A stretch of 38,509 nucleotides of DNA, from the NCBI GenBank assembly GCA_018433975.1, contig JAHDQE010000030.1, forward strand, positions 1 through 38,509, given 5' to 3'. This DNA is from Ornatilinea sp. (GTDB taxonomy: Bacteria > Chloroflexota > Anaerolineae > Anaerolineales > Anaerolineaceae). The notes under the pieces were generated by a model. It worked only from the letters and a program-made list of their open reading frames with translations. It made no database searches and was not told the origin of the DNA. A program made the translations under genes and the position numbers. This document shows positions 17,062 to 23,988 of the stretch, one piece after another (within the stretch, counting starts at the first letter, position 1; each line of letters opens with the position of its first letter).

Positions 17062-17517
17062 ATGACTGAAATATTATCTCTTGATACGATTAAGATCCAG
17101 GCGGCCGTAGAATCGAAAGAAGATGCGATCCGGAAAGCCGGAGAGCTGCTGGTCGCTTCGGGCTGCGTGAATCCGGAATATGTTGAAGGTATGCTGGCCC
17201 GGGAACAGACCATGTCCACTTATATTGGCAATGGCGTATCGATCCCCCACGGTCAGTTTGGCGATTTACAGCAGGTCAACCGCACCGGCATTTCGGTGCT
17301 GCAAGTTCCGGCAGGCATTGAATGGGAAGACGGCGAAAAGGCCTACCTCATTGTTGGTATTGCTGCCACCGGTGACGAACACATCATGGTGCTGCAAAAC
17401 CTGGCTGAAGTGGTTGAAGATGAAGATACAGCGCAGCTCCTCGCCACCACCACCGACCCGGCCGTCATTCTCGAAAATTTGAACAAACCCATTCAGGCAG
17501 AAGAAGACGACGACTGA
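17062..17517 (+). CDS. PTS system mannitol/fructose-type EIIA component
   Basis: The 151-residue cytosolic EIIA (PTS_EIIA_2 fold) has its phosphorylated His63 in GNGVSIPHG, and a preceding MLAREQTMSTYIG stretch typical of mannitol EIIA. It ends in an acidic tail, EAEEDDD. It passes phosphate from HPr to EIIB. Third PTS gene of operon A; the HPr that should feed it is at 23674-23937. No enzyme I gene is in the window, so general PTS phosphorylation must come from elsewhere in the genome. Confidence 0.92.
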   Translation: MTEILSLDTIKIQAAVESKEDAIRKAGELLVASGCVNPEYVEGMLAREQTMSTYIGNGVSIPHGQFGDLQQVNRTGISVLQVPAGIEWEDGEKAYLIVGIAATGDEHIMVLQNLAEVVEDEDTAQLLATTTDPAVILENLNKPIQAEEDDD

Positions 17518-17845
17518 AACCGGATGATCGTCTCAGAATTTGCGGATGAATGGACCTGGCACAGTTAAAAACTTCCACCATAACGCGTGTTTTCACGAAA
17601 AACATGGGGCGGGTGGAAATTGATTTGAAAATCGTATTCTGTAAACCGGGATCAGTTCCAAATCGGATTGAATTGGGCTGATCGGGAATTTTATTTTTTA
17701 GTTTAAGCCGGGTGTATTTCCTGATGGCGGGGCGCCCGGGTGTGAACCCGCTCCGGACTCCCCTTCATCATCCCCAATGGAAAGTTAAAAATACGCCATG
17801 GCATAGGGCGCTCTCCTGTTGAGAGGCGCCAGGGAAGGACCTTAT
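17518..17845 (+). other. Gap of 328 bp inside operon A
   Basis: No gene is visible. The segment has a possible stem TTCCACC/GGTGGAA (about 17572-17627) enclosing the small hairpin CGTG-TTTT-CACG near 17588-17600. These may be mRNA processing or stability elements. No promoter is obvious. Confidence 0.35.
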
Positions 17846-18235
17846 ATGAGTAAAGCTAAAGCAAAGGCAAAACAAACCCAACCTTACCGGATTTATGCGC
17901 AATATGTCCTGATCGGCGCAGCATTAGGCCTGTACTATGGGCTTTTCTATAAGGATACACCCCGCGAACCGGATTATGCCATGGCGGTTCTTCTGAGCAT
18001 ACTGGCTGCCGTCGTTACCGTGATCATCCGCTCCTGGAAAAAAGGACGCAGCTTTAAAGAAATACTGGTTGATTTTCTGAAAATCAGTCTGGCTTTTATG
18101 GTTTTTATGGTTGGAATCGAGATGAGGAAGCTGGTTTTTGGCCTGGGCGGAAAAGTGGCTGTCAGCATCTTTACAACAATTCTTGGAACGGTATTGGGTT
18201 TCTTTATGGCCCTGAAAAAGAAGCCCTTATCCTGA
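17846..18235 (+). CDS. Small integral membrane protein of unknown function, PTS operon
   Basis: The 129-residue protein has a Lys-rich N-terminus (MSKAKAKAKQTQPYR) and three or four hydrophobic spans: YAQYVLIGAALGLYYGLFY, YAMAVLLSILAAVVTVII, LKISLAFMVFMVGIEM and VAVSIFTTILGTVLGFFMAL. I do not recognise a family. ATG 17846 follows a strong GGAAGGA (17833-17839) at 6 bp; an upstream TTG frame start at 17819 is less likely. Its place between PTS and enzyme genes suggests a role linked to this sugar system, but nothing in the protein shows which. Confidence 0.75.
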   Translation: MSKAKAKAKQTQPYRIYAQYVLIGAALGLYYGLFYKDTPREPDYAMAVLLSILAAVVTVIIRSWKKGRSFKEILVDFLKISLAFMVFMVGIEMRKLVFGLGGKVAVSIFTTILGTVLGFFMALKKKPLS

Positions 18236-18446
18236 CCACGGTTGCCCCGGGAATCGTTTTGAGCGGTCAGGTTATCCGGGAGTAAAAAGCGGATTGGTTT
18301 TCGGCGAATTCCGGAAGGGCCGCATTCACAAATTTGTGGGAATGACGGATGAAGGTACAGAATTTGAAGGCTTTTAGACAGCTTCACCCCGGGTTTGCAA
18401 AATATTTACTGAAAGAATTTCAAATTCTTTTTGGAGGAAATTGACA

Positions 18447-18806
18447 ATGCCATACGAAATGAAAAAATCAAAAGCATATCCTTATCCCTTTGAAGCGGTA
18501 TATAAGGCGGCTTATCTCTGTGCAAAAGAACTCCGTGGCAAGGTGCTCAAACATGATCCGGGCAATAAGCTGCTCCATGTTCAGATGGATAAAAAGCTTC
18601 AGGGCCGTGTGTTGGGCGACCGCAGCAAACTGGAGATCAGTTTTGATGCCAGCAGTCCGGATGAAACCGTAATGAACATTTACGGTTATCCTCTGAATGC
18701 TGTGGGTCAAAAATTGTTGTTTGGTGCCCGGCCGGGCGTGGTCGAGACCGTGATTTCTGTCCTTTTTGAGGAAGTTCAGAAGAAACTGGCGGAAAGCGCG
18801 GGCTGA
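18447..18806 (+). CDS. Hypothetical protein of 119 residues, PTS operon
   Basis: This small soluble protein starts MPYEMKKSKAYPYPFEAVYKAAYLCAKEL and has an alternating beta pattern in the middle (KLLHVQMDKKLQGRVLGDRSKLEISFDA) followed by a helical tail. Its size and helix-beta-helix pattern are compatible with a START/Bet v1-like or sugar-phosphate-binding small fold, but I do not recognise it. ATG 18447 has GGAGG (18433-18437) at 9 bp. The stop is only 4 bp before the next start, so it is cotranscribed and probably coupled with the phosphatase gene. Confidence 0.75.
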   Translation: MPYEMKKSKAYPYPFEAVYKAAYLCAKELRGKVLKHDPGNKLLHVQMDKKLQGRVLGDRSKLEISFDASSPDETVMNIYGYPLNAVGQKLLFGARPGVVETVISVLFEEVQKKLAESAG

Positions 18807-18810
18807 TGGC

Positions 18811-19446
18811 ATGAGTTTAACCGACAATCGATTAAGAACTGCTCCGGATCAACATACCGTGCGGTTGATCCTGGTGCGTCATGGGCAGACACGGGCGAAT
18901 GAACACTTCCTGATCCAGGGAGCCAGCGACGGCCCTCTGACCCCGGAAGGCAAAGCGCAGGTGGAAAAGCTGGGCGCCGGTCTGGCAGATTTTTACATCA
19001 GCCGGGTGGTCTCCAGCGACCTGCAAAGAGCGCGCCATACCGCCGAGGCAATTGCCAAACACCATCATTTGACCGTAGAAGCGACCCCTCTGGCGAGAGA
19101 ATGGAACTGCGGCGAATGGGACGGTAGACCAGCCAGCGAGTTTTTGGCGTTGATAAAGGAAAGCGGGCTGCCGGTTTCCGCGCTTCGCCCGCCGGGAGGC
19201 GAGCTGTTGAGCGAGGTGCGCCAGCGGGCCGGCGAATTGATCCGGAACTTGATGTCCGGCGGGGCCGGAAAAACGATCGTCATTTGCGCTCATGGAGACA
19301 TCATGCGGATGATGCTGAGTTATACGCTGGAAATGGATGAAGACCAGGCTCAGGTCTTTCGTTTTGATAACGCCTCCTACAGCATGATGGAGTACGACGG
19401 GCAGCAGTGGCGGGTATATGCCATCAACCGGATGGCAGCCCCTTAA
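18811..19446 (+). CDS. Histidine phosphatase superfamily (phosphoglycerate mutase-like) protein
   Basis: The 211-residue protein has the RHG signature LVRHGQTRAN (catalytic His24), conserved SDLQRARHTAEAI, a REWNCGEWDG segment and the second catalytic His in CAHGDIMR. This branch commonly dephosphorylates small phosphoesters such as sugar phosphates. Within a PTS operon it may remove phosphate from an intermediate or prevent sugar-phosphate stress. ATG 18811 lies 4 bp after the upstream stop. The true substrate cannot be told from sequence. Confidence 0.88.
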   Translation: MSLTDNRLRTAPDQHTVRLILVRHGQTRANEHFLIQGASDGPLTPEGKAQVEKLGAGLADFYISRVVSSDLQRARHTAEAIAKHHHLTVEATPLAREWNCGEWDGRPASEFLALIKESGLPVSALRPPGGELLSEVRQRAGELIRNLMSGGAGKTIVICAHGDIMRMMLSYTLEMDEDQAQVFRFDNASYSMMEYDGQQWRVYAINRMAAP

Positions 19447-19573
19447 GAGAATGGATATTCCATCAGCCCTGTTCTTTCAGGTCTGGTGAATACACTGTAT
19501 TGGATTGGAATCCGAGCTTCATGCTTTTATTGAAGTCCAACAAAGCATGTGCATAAATTAAAGGAGTATACGA

Positions 19574-20542
19574 ATGAAAGAATTAAATGTGGGTGTGATT
19601 GGTCTGGGCGCTATTGGCCAAAAGCATTGTGAATCCCTGGCGAAAATTCGACAGGCAAAGGTTACGGCTTTGGCCGATGTTAATGAAACCGTATTGAATA
19701 AAACGGCAGAAAAACTGGGCGCGCGCGCCTATACGGACTACCGGGAAATGCTGGCAGATCCCGAACTGGATGCGGTGGTAGTGGCCACACCGGATCAGCT
19801 TCACCGCGAAGTGAGCATTCTGGCTGCCGAAGCCGGCAAGCATATCCTGGTGGAGAAACCCATTGCAACAACAGAGGCAGATGCATTGGAGATGATGAGC
19901 GCTGCCGAAAAGGCCGGCGTAAAACTGATGGTCGGGTTTACCCTGCGGTTCGTGCCGCATTATAAGCAGGCCAAGCTGGCAGTTGAGAGCGGAAAGCTGG
20001 GGCAGGTAGCCAGCATTTTTGCCCGCCGCTTGAATGTGATCACCCAGGCCGAGCGGATTGGCGGCCGGTGCGGCGTGCTGCACTTCCTGGGCATCCACGA
20101 TTTTGATATGATGCGCTGGGTGGTAGGCAGCGAGCCGGTCAGCATTTATTCGGAAGCTTCAACCAGCGTTCCCCGGACTTTCCCCCAGGAGAATGAGACT
20201 TTTAGCATCATTCGCTTCGCGAACGGTGTGGTCGGCTGTGCCCATATCGGTTGGAACCTGCCCAAGACGCATCCCGGCGGGCGAGACTTTAAACTGGATA
20301 TTATCGGGAACAAGGGCAGCTTTGACCTCGATCTGGCAAAACAGGGCATTGAGCTTTACACGGAAGACGGGGCTAAATTCCCCTCCACCGCGCCGGGCCT
20401 GATTGAAGAAGACCGGGCTTTTGTCGACTGTGTTCTGGACGACACCCCCGTGCCGGTTACCGGACAGGATGGTCTGGTGGCGCTCAAGATGGTGCTGGCG
20501 GCGCTCGAATCGATTGAAACCAAAAAGCCGGTCAGCCTGTAG
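19574..20542 (+). CDS. Gfo/Idh/MocA-family NAD(P)-dependent oxidoreductase
   Basis: The 322-residue enzyme has an N-terminal Rossmann fold (GVIGLGAIGQKH, residues 7-18), ADVNETVL for the nucleotide ribose, VVVATPDQLH, and VEKPIATT with the family's catalytic Lys of EKP. The C-terminal half is the alpha/beta substrate domain (GVLHFLGIHDFDMMRW, containing the conserved D-x-x-H-like region). Such enzymes oxidise or reduce inositols, sugar acids and sugars. RBS AAAGGAG stands before ATG 19574. Gene order next to an epimerase and an FGGY kinase points to a sugar or polyol intermediate. Confidence 0.92.
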   Translation: MKELNVGVIGLGAIGQKHCESLAKIRQAKVTALADVNETVLNKTAEKLGARAYTDYREMLADPELDAVVVATPDQLHREVSILAAEAGKHILVEKPIATTEADALEMMSAAEKAGVKLMVGFTLRFVPHYKQAKLAVESGKLGQVASIFARRLNVITQAERIGGRCGVLHFLGIHDFDMMRWVVGSEPVSIYSEASTSVPRTFPQENETFSIIRFANGVVGCAHIGWNLPKTHPGGRDFKLDIIGNKGSFDLDLAKQGIELYTEDGAKFPSTAPGLIEEDRAFVDCVLDDTPVPVTGQDGLVALKMVLAALESIETKKPVSL

Positions 20543-20652
20543 GCGCTGCTTAAATGGGCCGGCAGAACGGGCCACAGCGCCCAATGGAAGCTCTGCCCGG
20601 GTGAACCGGCCCACTTAAAGAAAACAAAATATTTTTGATTTGGGAGTTTTTC

Positions 20653-21360
20653 ATGTTAGCTGAAGAAAGATCCTTGCGATTGAAGAAATTTGTGGAACAG
20701 GTTAATAAACAACTGATTGTCTCCTGTCAGGCTCTATCGCATGAGGCGCTTTTTGGATCGGATATTATGGCTAAAATGGCCATTGCTGCCGCGAGGGGCG
20801 GCGCCCGCGCGATCCGCGCGAATACCCCCGTGGATGTGAAAGCCATTAAAGCTGCGGTGGACCTGCCGGTGATTGGTCTCTATAAAGAAGTCCTGCCGGA
20901 TTATGACGTCATTATTACCCCTACCCTGCGCCATGCGCTGGCAATCGCCGAGGCGGGTGCGGATATTGTTGCCATTGACGCTACCAACCGGCCTCACCCC
21001 GAAGGAGAGCTGGCAGACTTTGTAGCCGCCATCCACGAAAAGACCGACTGTCTGGTAATGGCGGATATTTCGACCCTGGAGGAAGGGCTGGCCGCGGAGA
21101 AGGTGGGCTTTGATATGGTCTCCACAACCCTTTCGGGATATACCCCCTACAGTACCCAGCAGGAAGGGCCGGACCTGGAGATTGTGAAGGCGCTGGCCGA
21201 ACAGCTTGAACGGGTCCCCCTGATTGGTGAGGGTCGTTTTTATACGCCGGAGCAGGTTAAACAGGCTCTTGAAAACGGGGCCACATCCGTCGTGGTGGGC
21301 GGCGCGATTACCCGCCCCAGAGAGATTACCGCCCGATACGTCAAAGCAATCCAGTCTTAA
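20653..21360 (+). CDS. NanE-type N-acylmannosamine-6-phosphate 2-epimerase family protein
   Basis: The 235-residue TIM-barrel protein follows the NanE pattern: [23 protein letters not shown] at the start, [27 protein letters not shown] (Lys78, in the position of the catalytic Lys), [43 protein letters not shown] and [12 protein letters not shown]. NanE converts ManNAc-6-P to GlcNAc-6-P in sialic acid use, but no NanA, NanK, NagA or NagB is present here, so the substrate may be another sugar phosphate. ATG 20653 has GGGAG at 6 bp. A nested hairpin follows in the gap before the kinase. Confidence 0.88.
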   Translation: MLAEERSLRLKKFVEQVNKQLIVSCQALSHEALFGSDIMAKMAIAAARGGARAIRANTPVDVKAIKAAVDLPVIGLYKEVLPDYDVIITPTLRHALAIAEAGADIVAIDATNRPHPEGELADFVAAIHEKTDCLVMADISTLEEGLAAEKVGFDMVSTTLSGYTPYSTQQEGPDLEIVKALAEQLERVPLIGEGRFYTPEQVKQALENGATSVVVGGAITRPREITARYVKAIQS

Positions 21361-21399
21361 TACGGGTCGGGTCGAACGAATTATTGGATGAACACAACA

Positions 21400-21460
21400 A
21401 CCAGCCCTGTGCTGGTCGGGAAGGTTTAGAAAACCGGCCTTCCCGCCGCTCAGGGCTGGT
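21400..21460 (+). other. Large nested RNA hairpin between epimerase and kinase genes
   Basis: The outer stem ACCAGCCCTG (21400-21409) pairs perfectly with CAGGGCTGGT (21451-21460). Inside it, CGGGAAGG (21417-21424) pairs with CCTTCCCG (21438-21445), and GGTTT pairs with AAACC at the tip. No U-run follows, so this is not a classic terminator. It lies 30 bp before the kinase start and may act in mRNA processing, stability or translation. Confidence 0.65.
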
Positions 21461-21490
21461 CAGGTTTAGCTCGATAAAAGGGAGACAATT

Positions 21491-23032
21491 GTGTCAGAAC
21501 AATACTTACTGGGTGTGGATATCGGAACGTATTCCTCAAAGGGGGTCCTGGTCAACGCAAAAACGGGCGAAGTGGTGAGCGCCCATGAGATCGAACACGA
21601 CCTTTCAATGCCCCATGAGGGTTGGGTAGAGCACGACGCGGACGAAGTCTGGTGGGGCGAGTTTGCCGCAATTTGCAGGTACCTGTTGGATGCCGGCGGG
21701 GTCCATTCGACAGACGTGAAAGGGGTTGGCGTTTCCGGGATTGGCCCCTGTGTGCTGCCCATCGACGAGGACGGCAGGCCGCTCCGGCAGGCTATTCTAT
21801 ACGGCATCGATACCCGGGCGCAAGAGGAAATTGAACAGTATGAAGAGGCCCTGGGGAAAGACACCATCTATGCGTTGACCGGGTCTAACCTCTCTTCTTC
21901 ATCGACGGGCCCCAAGATTTTGTGGCTCAAACACCATGAACCGGAAGTTTATGCGAAAGCACGCTGGTTCCTGACCTGCCAATCGTATATTGTGTACCGG
22001 CTGACCGGGCAGGCCACGGTGGATGTTTACACTGCGGGGAGCTACGCTCCCCTGATGGACGTGGAAAAGATCCGCTGGCTGGACGAGGAGCGGCTGGGGA
22101 TCAATCCCCGACTGGCTCTGCCCCAAACCTTGTGGACCTGTGATATCGCCGGGAAAATCACCGCTCCGGCTGCCCGCGAGACCGGCCTGGCCGAGGGGAC
22201 CCCGGTGATTGCCGGTACCATTGACGCCGCTGCCGAGGCGATCAGCACGGGGCTTTCGCGGGTTGGCGATATGATGGCCATGTTCGGCAGCAGCAATTCC
22301 CTGATCGTGCGGACAGAACAGTTTATCCGCACCGAAAAGTTCTGGGGGCTGAACTGGCTGGAGCCGCAAACCTATGCCGTGGTGGGCGGGATGGCAACAG
22401 TGGGCAGCCTTACCCGCTGGTTCCGGGATAACCTTTCTCCGCTGGAGCTGCAAGCCCAGCAGCAGGACGGAGCGAATGCTTATGCCGCGCTGGCAAAGCT
22501 GCTGAACCAATCTCCTCTGGGGGCGAACGGTTTGATCGCCTTACCTTATTTTGAAGGAGAGCGGACACCGCTTTACGATCCGGACGCAACGGGCGTGCTG
22601 TTTGGCCTGAACCTCAAGCACACCCGCGCGGATATTTACCGGGCCCTGCTGGAGAGCGTCGGCTACGGCATCCGGCACAACATGGATATGATGCAGTCGG
22701 AAGGGGTCAGCTCGGAACGCATCCTGGCGGTGGGGGGCGGCACCAAAAACCTGGAATGGATGCAGATCATTGCGGATATCGCCAATGTGAGCATGTCCAT
22801 TCCTTCTCAGCAAATGGGCGCTTCTTATGGAGATGCTTTTATGGCCGGGGTAGGTGTGGGGATCTTTAAGGGTCTGGAAGAGATCAACCGTTGGGTGCGC
22901 CCCGACCGGGTGATCACGCCGCGGGCGGAAAACCACCTGCGGTATGAACCCCTGTACCAGATCTACCTCAAGCTCTACCGGCAGACCAACGGCTTAATGC
23001 AGGATCTGGCGGCTTTCCGGCAGACTCTGTAG
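21491..23032 (+). CDS. FGGY-family carbohydrate kinase (xylulokinase-like)
   Basis: The 513-residue protein has the two-domain actin-fold FGGY layout: GVDIGTYSSKGVLV (phosphate-1), GISGIG-like VGVSGIGPCVLP with R at LRQAILYGID, GTIDAAAEAISTG (catalytic Asp region, GxxD), MAMFGSSNSLIVRT, YFEGERTPLYDPDATG and LAVGGGTKNLEWMQIIADI (adenosine motif). It phosphorylates a sugar or polyol with ATP; sequence alone does not fix xylulose as substrate. It starts with GTG 21491 behind GGGAGACAATT. Last gene of operon A, followed by a strong terminator at 23197-23220. A cytosolic kinase beside a phosphorylating PTS is unexpected. Confidence 0.92.
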   Translation: MSEQYLLGVDIGTYSSKGVLVNAKTGEVVSAHEIEHDLSMPHEGWVEHDADEVWWGEFAAICRYLLDAGGVHSTDVKGVGVSGIGPCVLPIDEDGRPLRQAILYGIDTRAQEEIEQYEEALGKDTIYALTGSNLSSSSTGPKILWLKHHEPEVYAKARWFLTCQSYIVYRLTGQATVDVYTAGSYAPLMDVEKIRWLDEERLGINPRLALPQTLWTCDIAGKITAPAARETGLAEGTPVIAGTIDAAAEAISTGLSRVGDMMAMFGSSNSLIVRTEQFIRTEKFWGLNWLEPQTYAVVGGMATVGSLTRWFRDNLSPLELQAQQQDGANAYAALAKLLNQSPLGANGLIALPYFEGERTPLYDPDATGVLFGLNLKHTRADIYRALLESVGYGIRHNMDMMQSEGVSSERILAVGGGTKNLEWMQIIADIANVSMSIPSQQMGASYGDAFMAGVGVGIFKGLEEINRWVRPDRVITPRAENHLRYEPLYQIYLKLYRQTNGLMQDLAAFRQTL

Positions 23033-23196
23033 CGGGCAGGGGATTTGTGCAGAAAAAGTGTTGCGAAACAGATTCAGAGGATCGGTATCCAATGCTGATT
23101 TTCAAAGAATTGAACAGCGTCAAAGGTCAAAATTCTCATCCGGGGCAGTCGGTTCGGACGGCCTGCCGGATGGGGTTGAAATGACAGATCGGCGTG

Positions 23197-23230
23197 AAGC
23201 CGCGGGGTTCCCCGCGGCTTTTGCTGTTTA
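23197..23230 (+). terminator. Intrinsic terminator of operon A
   Basis: The perfect 11-bp stem AAGCCGCGGGG (23197-23207) / CCCCGCGGCTT (23210-23220) is followed by TTTGCTGTTTATT. It ends the transcript from the EIIC-to-kinase operon and insulates the next promoter. Confidence 0.85.
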
Positions 23231-23252
23231 TTCTCCGGGCATTTTTGGGCAC

Positions 23253-23339
23253 ATTAGAAAACTTAAAATATCTTTAATGTTATTGACAACAGATTTGCAA
23301 TCGTTTACACTACAATTATCTGTAATCGTTTACAAAAAC
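23253..23339 (+). promoter_or_regulatory. Operon B promoter with paired LacI-type operators
   Basis: This is a near-duplicate of the block at 15111-15197. TTGACA (23283-23288), 17 bp, then TACACT (23306-23311). Operator 1, TGCAATCGTTTACA (23296-23309), overlaps the -10 box; operator 2, TGTAATCGTTTACA (23321-23334), is identical to operator 2 of operon A. Centres are again 25 bp apart. It should control HPr, the MDR dehydrogenase and the PfkB kinase, with a leader of about 350 nt. Confidence 0.85.
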
Positions 23340-23673
23340 ATTGCCCGACCCCTCACCGGTAACGGATCCAAACGCTTATGGGATGCACATCCGTGTTCAT
23401 CTTTCTGTGAAAAGGAGGCGGAATATTCCCGGAACAACCTCCATGTATGTAAAACAAACTTCTGCGGTGGATGGATGGATTTTGCGTGCGGGTTCCGTTT
23501 TTTAGGTTTTGTCTGCCGGCTAAAATAATGTCGGATTCGCTTCTGTTTTTTTATTGGACGAAGGGAAAACGATCTTGATTTTATAGGAAAAAGCAGCTTA
23601 TTTTAGAGCTCCGGCGAAATGGGTTATGATTTCTCCGGGAGCGTGACAAATACGTTTCGATAAAGGATGGAAG
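23340..23673 (+). other. Long 5' leader of operon B
   Basis: About 350 nt separate the predicted start site from the HPr gene. It contains AAAAGGAGG at 23410-23418, but the reading frames after it are short and have no recognisable product. No clear riboswitch fold was recognised. It may hold post-transcriptional control or simply be spacer. Confidence 0.35.
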
Positions 23674-23937
23674 ATGAAGACGATTGAATTGGTGGTTTGC
23701 AATCCCACCGGGCTGCATGCCCGACCGGCTAAAGTATTTGTTAACCTGGCAAAACAGTATCAATGTGATATCTGGGTAGAACACGGCACAAAAAGAGCCA
23801 AGGCCAAGAGTATGCTCTCGGTGCTTACCCTGGGCGTGACAACCGGGGGCACAATCCGCATTGAAACCGAGGGTGAAGATGAGGAAGCCGCTCTGGAAGC
23901 ACTGGCCGAGGCGGTCCGCTCCGGTCTGGGCGAGTAG
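23674..23937 (+). CDS. ptsH: HPr-family phosphocarrier protein
   Basis: The 87-residue HPr has phosphorylated His15 in PTGLHARPAKVF and Ser46 in KAKSMLSVLTLGV, the site used by HPr kinase/phosphorylase in many bacteria. Its C-terminus is acidic (EGEDEEAALEALAEA). It carries phosphate from enzyme I to EIIA (17062-17517). Its own operon, coregulated with the EII genes through the duplicated promoter, suggests a dedicated HPr for this sugar system. ATG 23674 follows AAAGGA at 23662-23667. The standard PTS enzyme I is not in the window. Confidence 0.93.
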   Translation: MKTIELVVCNPTGLHARPAKVFVNLAKQYQCDIWVEHGTKRAKAKSMLSVLTLGVTTGGTIRIETEGEDEEAALEALAEAVRSGLGE

Positions 23938-23988
23938 GGTCGCACTGCTCAAAAAAATGACGGTATTTAAAAAAGAAAAGAGGTCTTA

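Noticed and set aside
23058..23528. 156-codon plus-strand frame after the kinase
   Set aside because: It reads through the operon A terminator and the operon B promoter with both operators.
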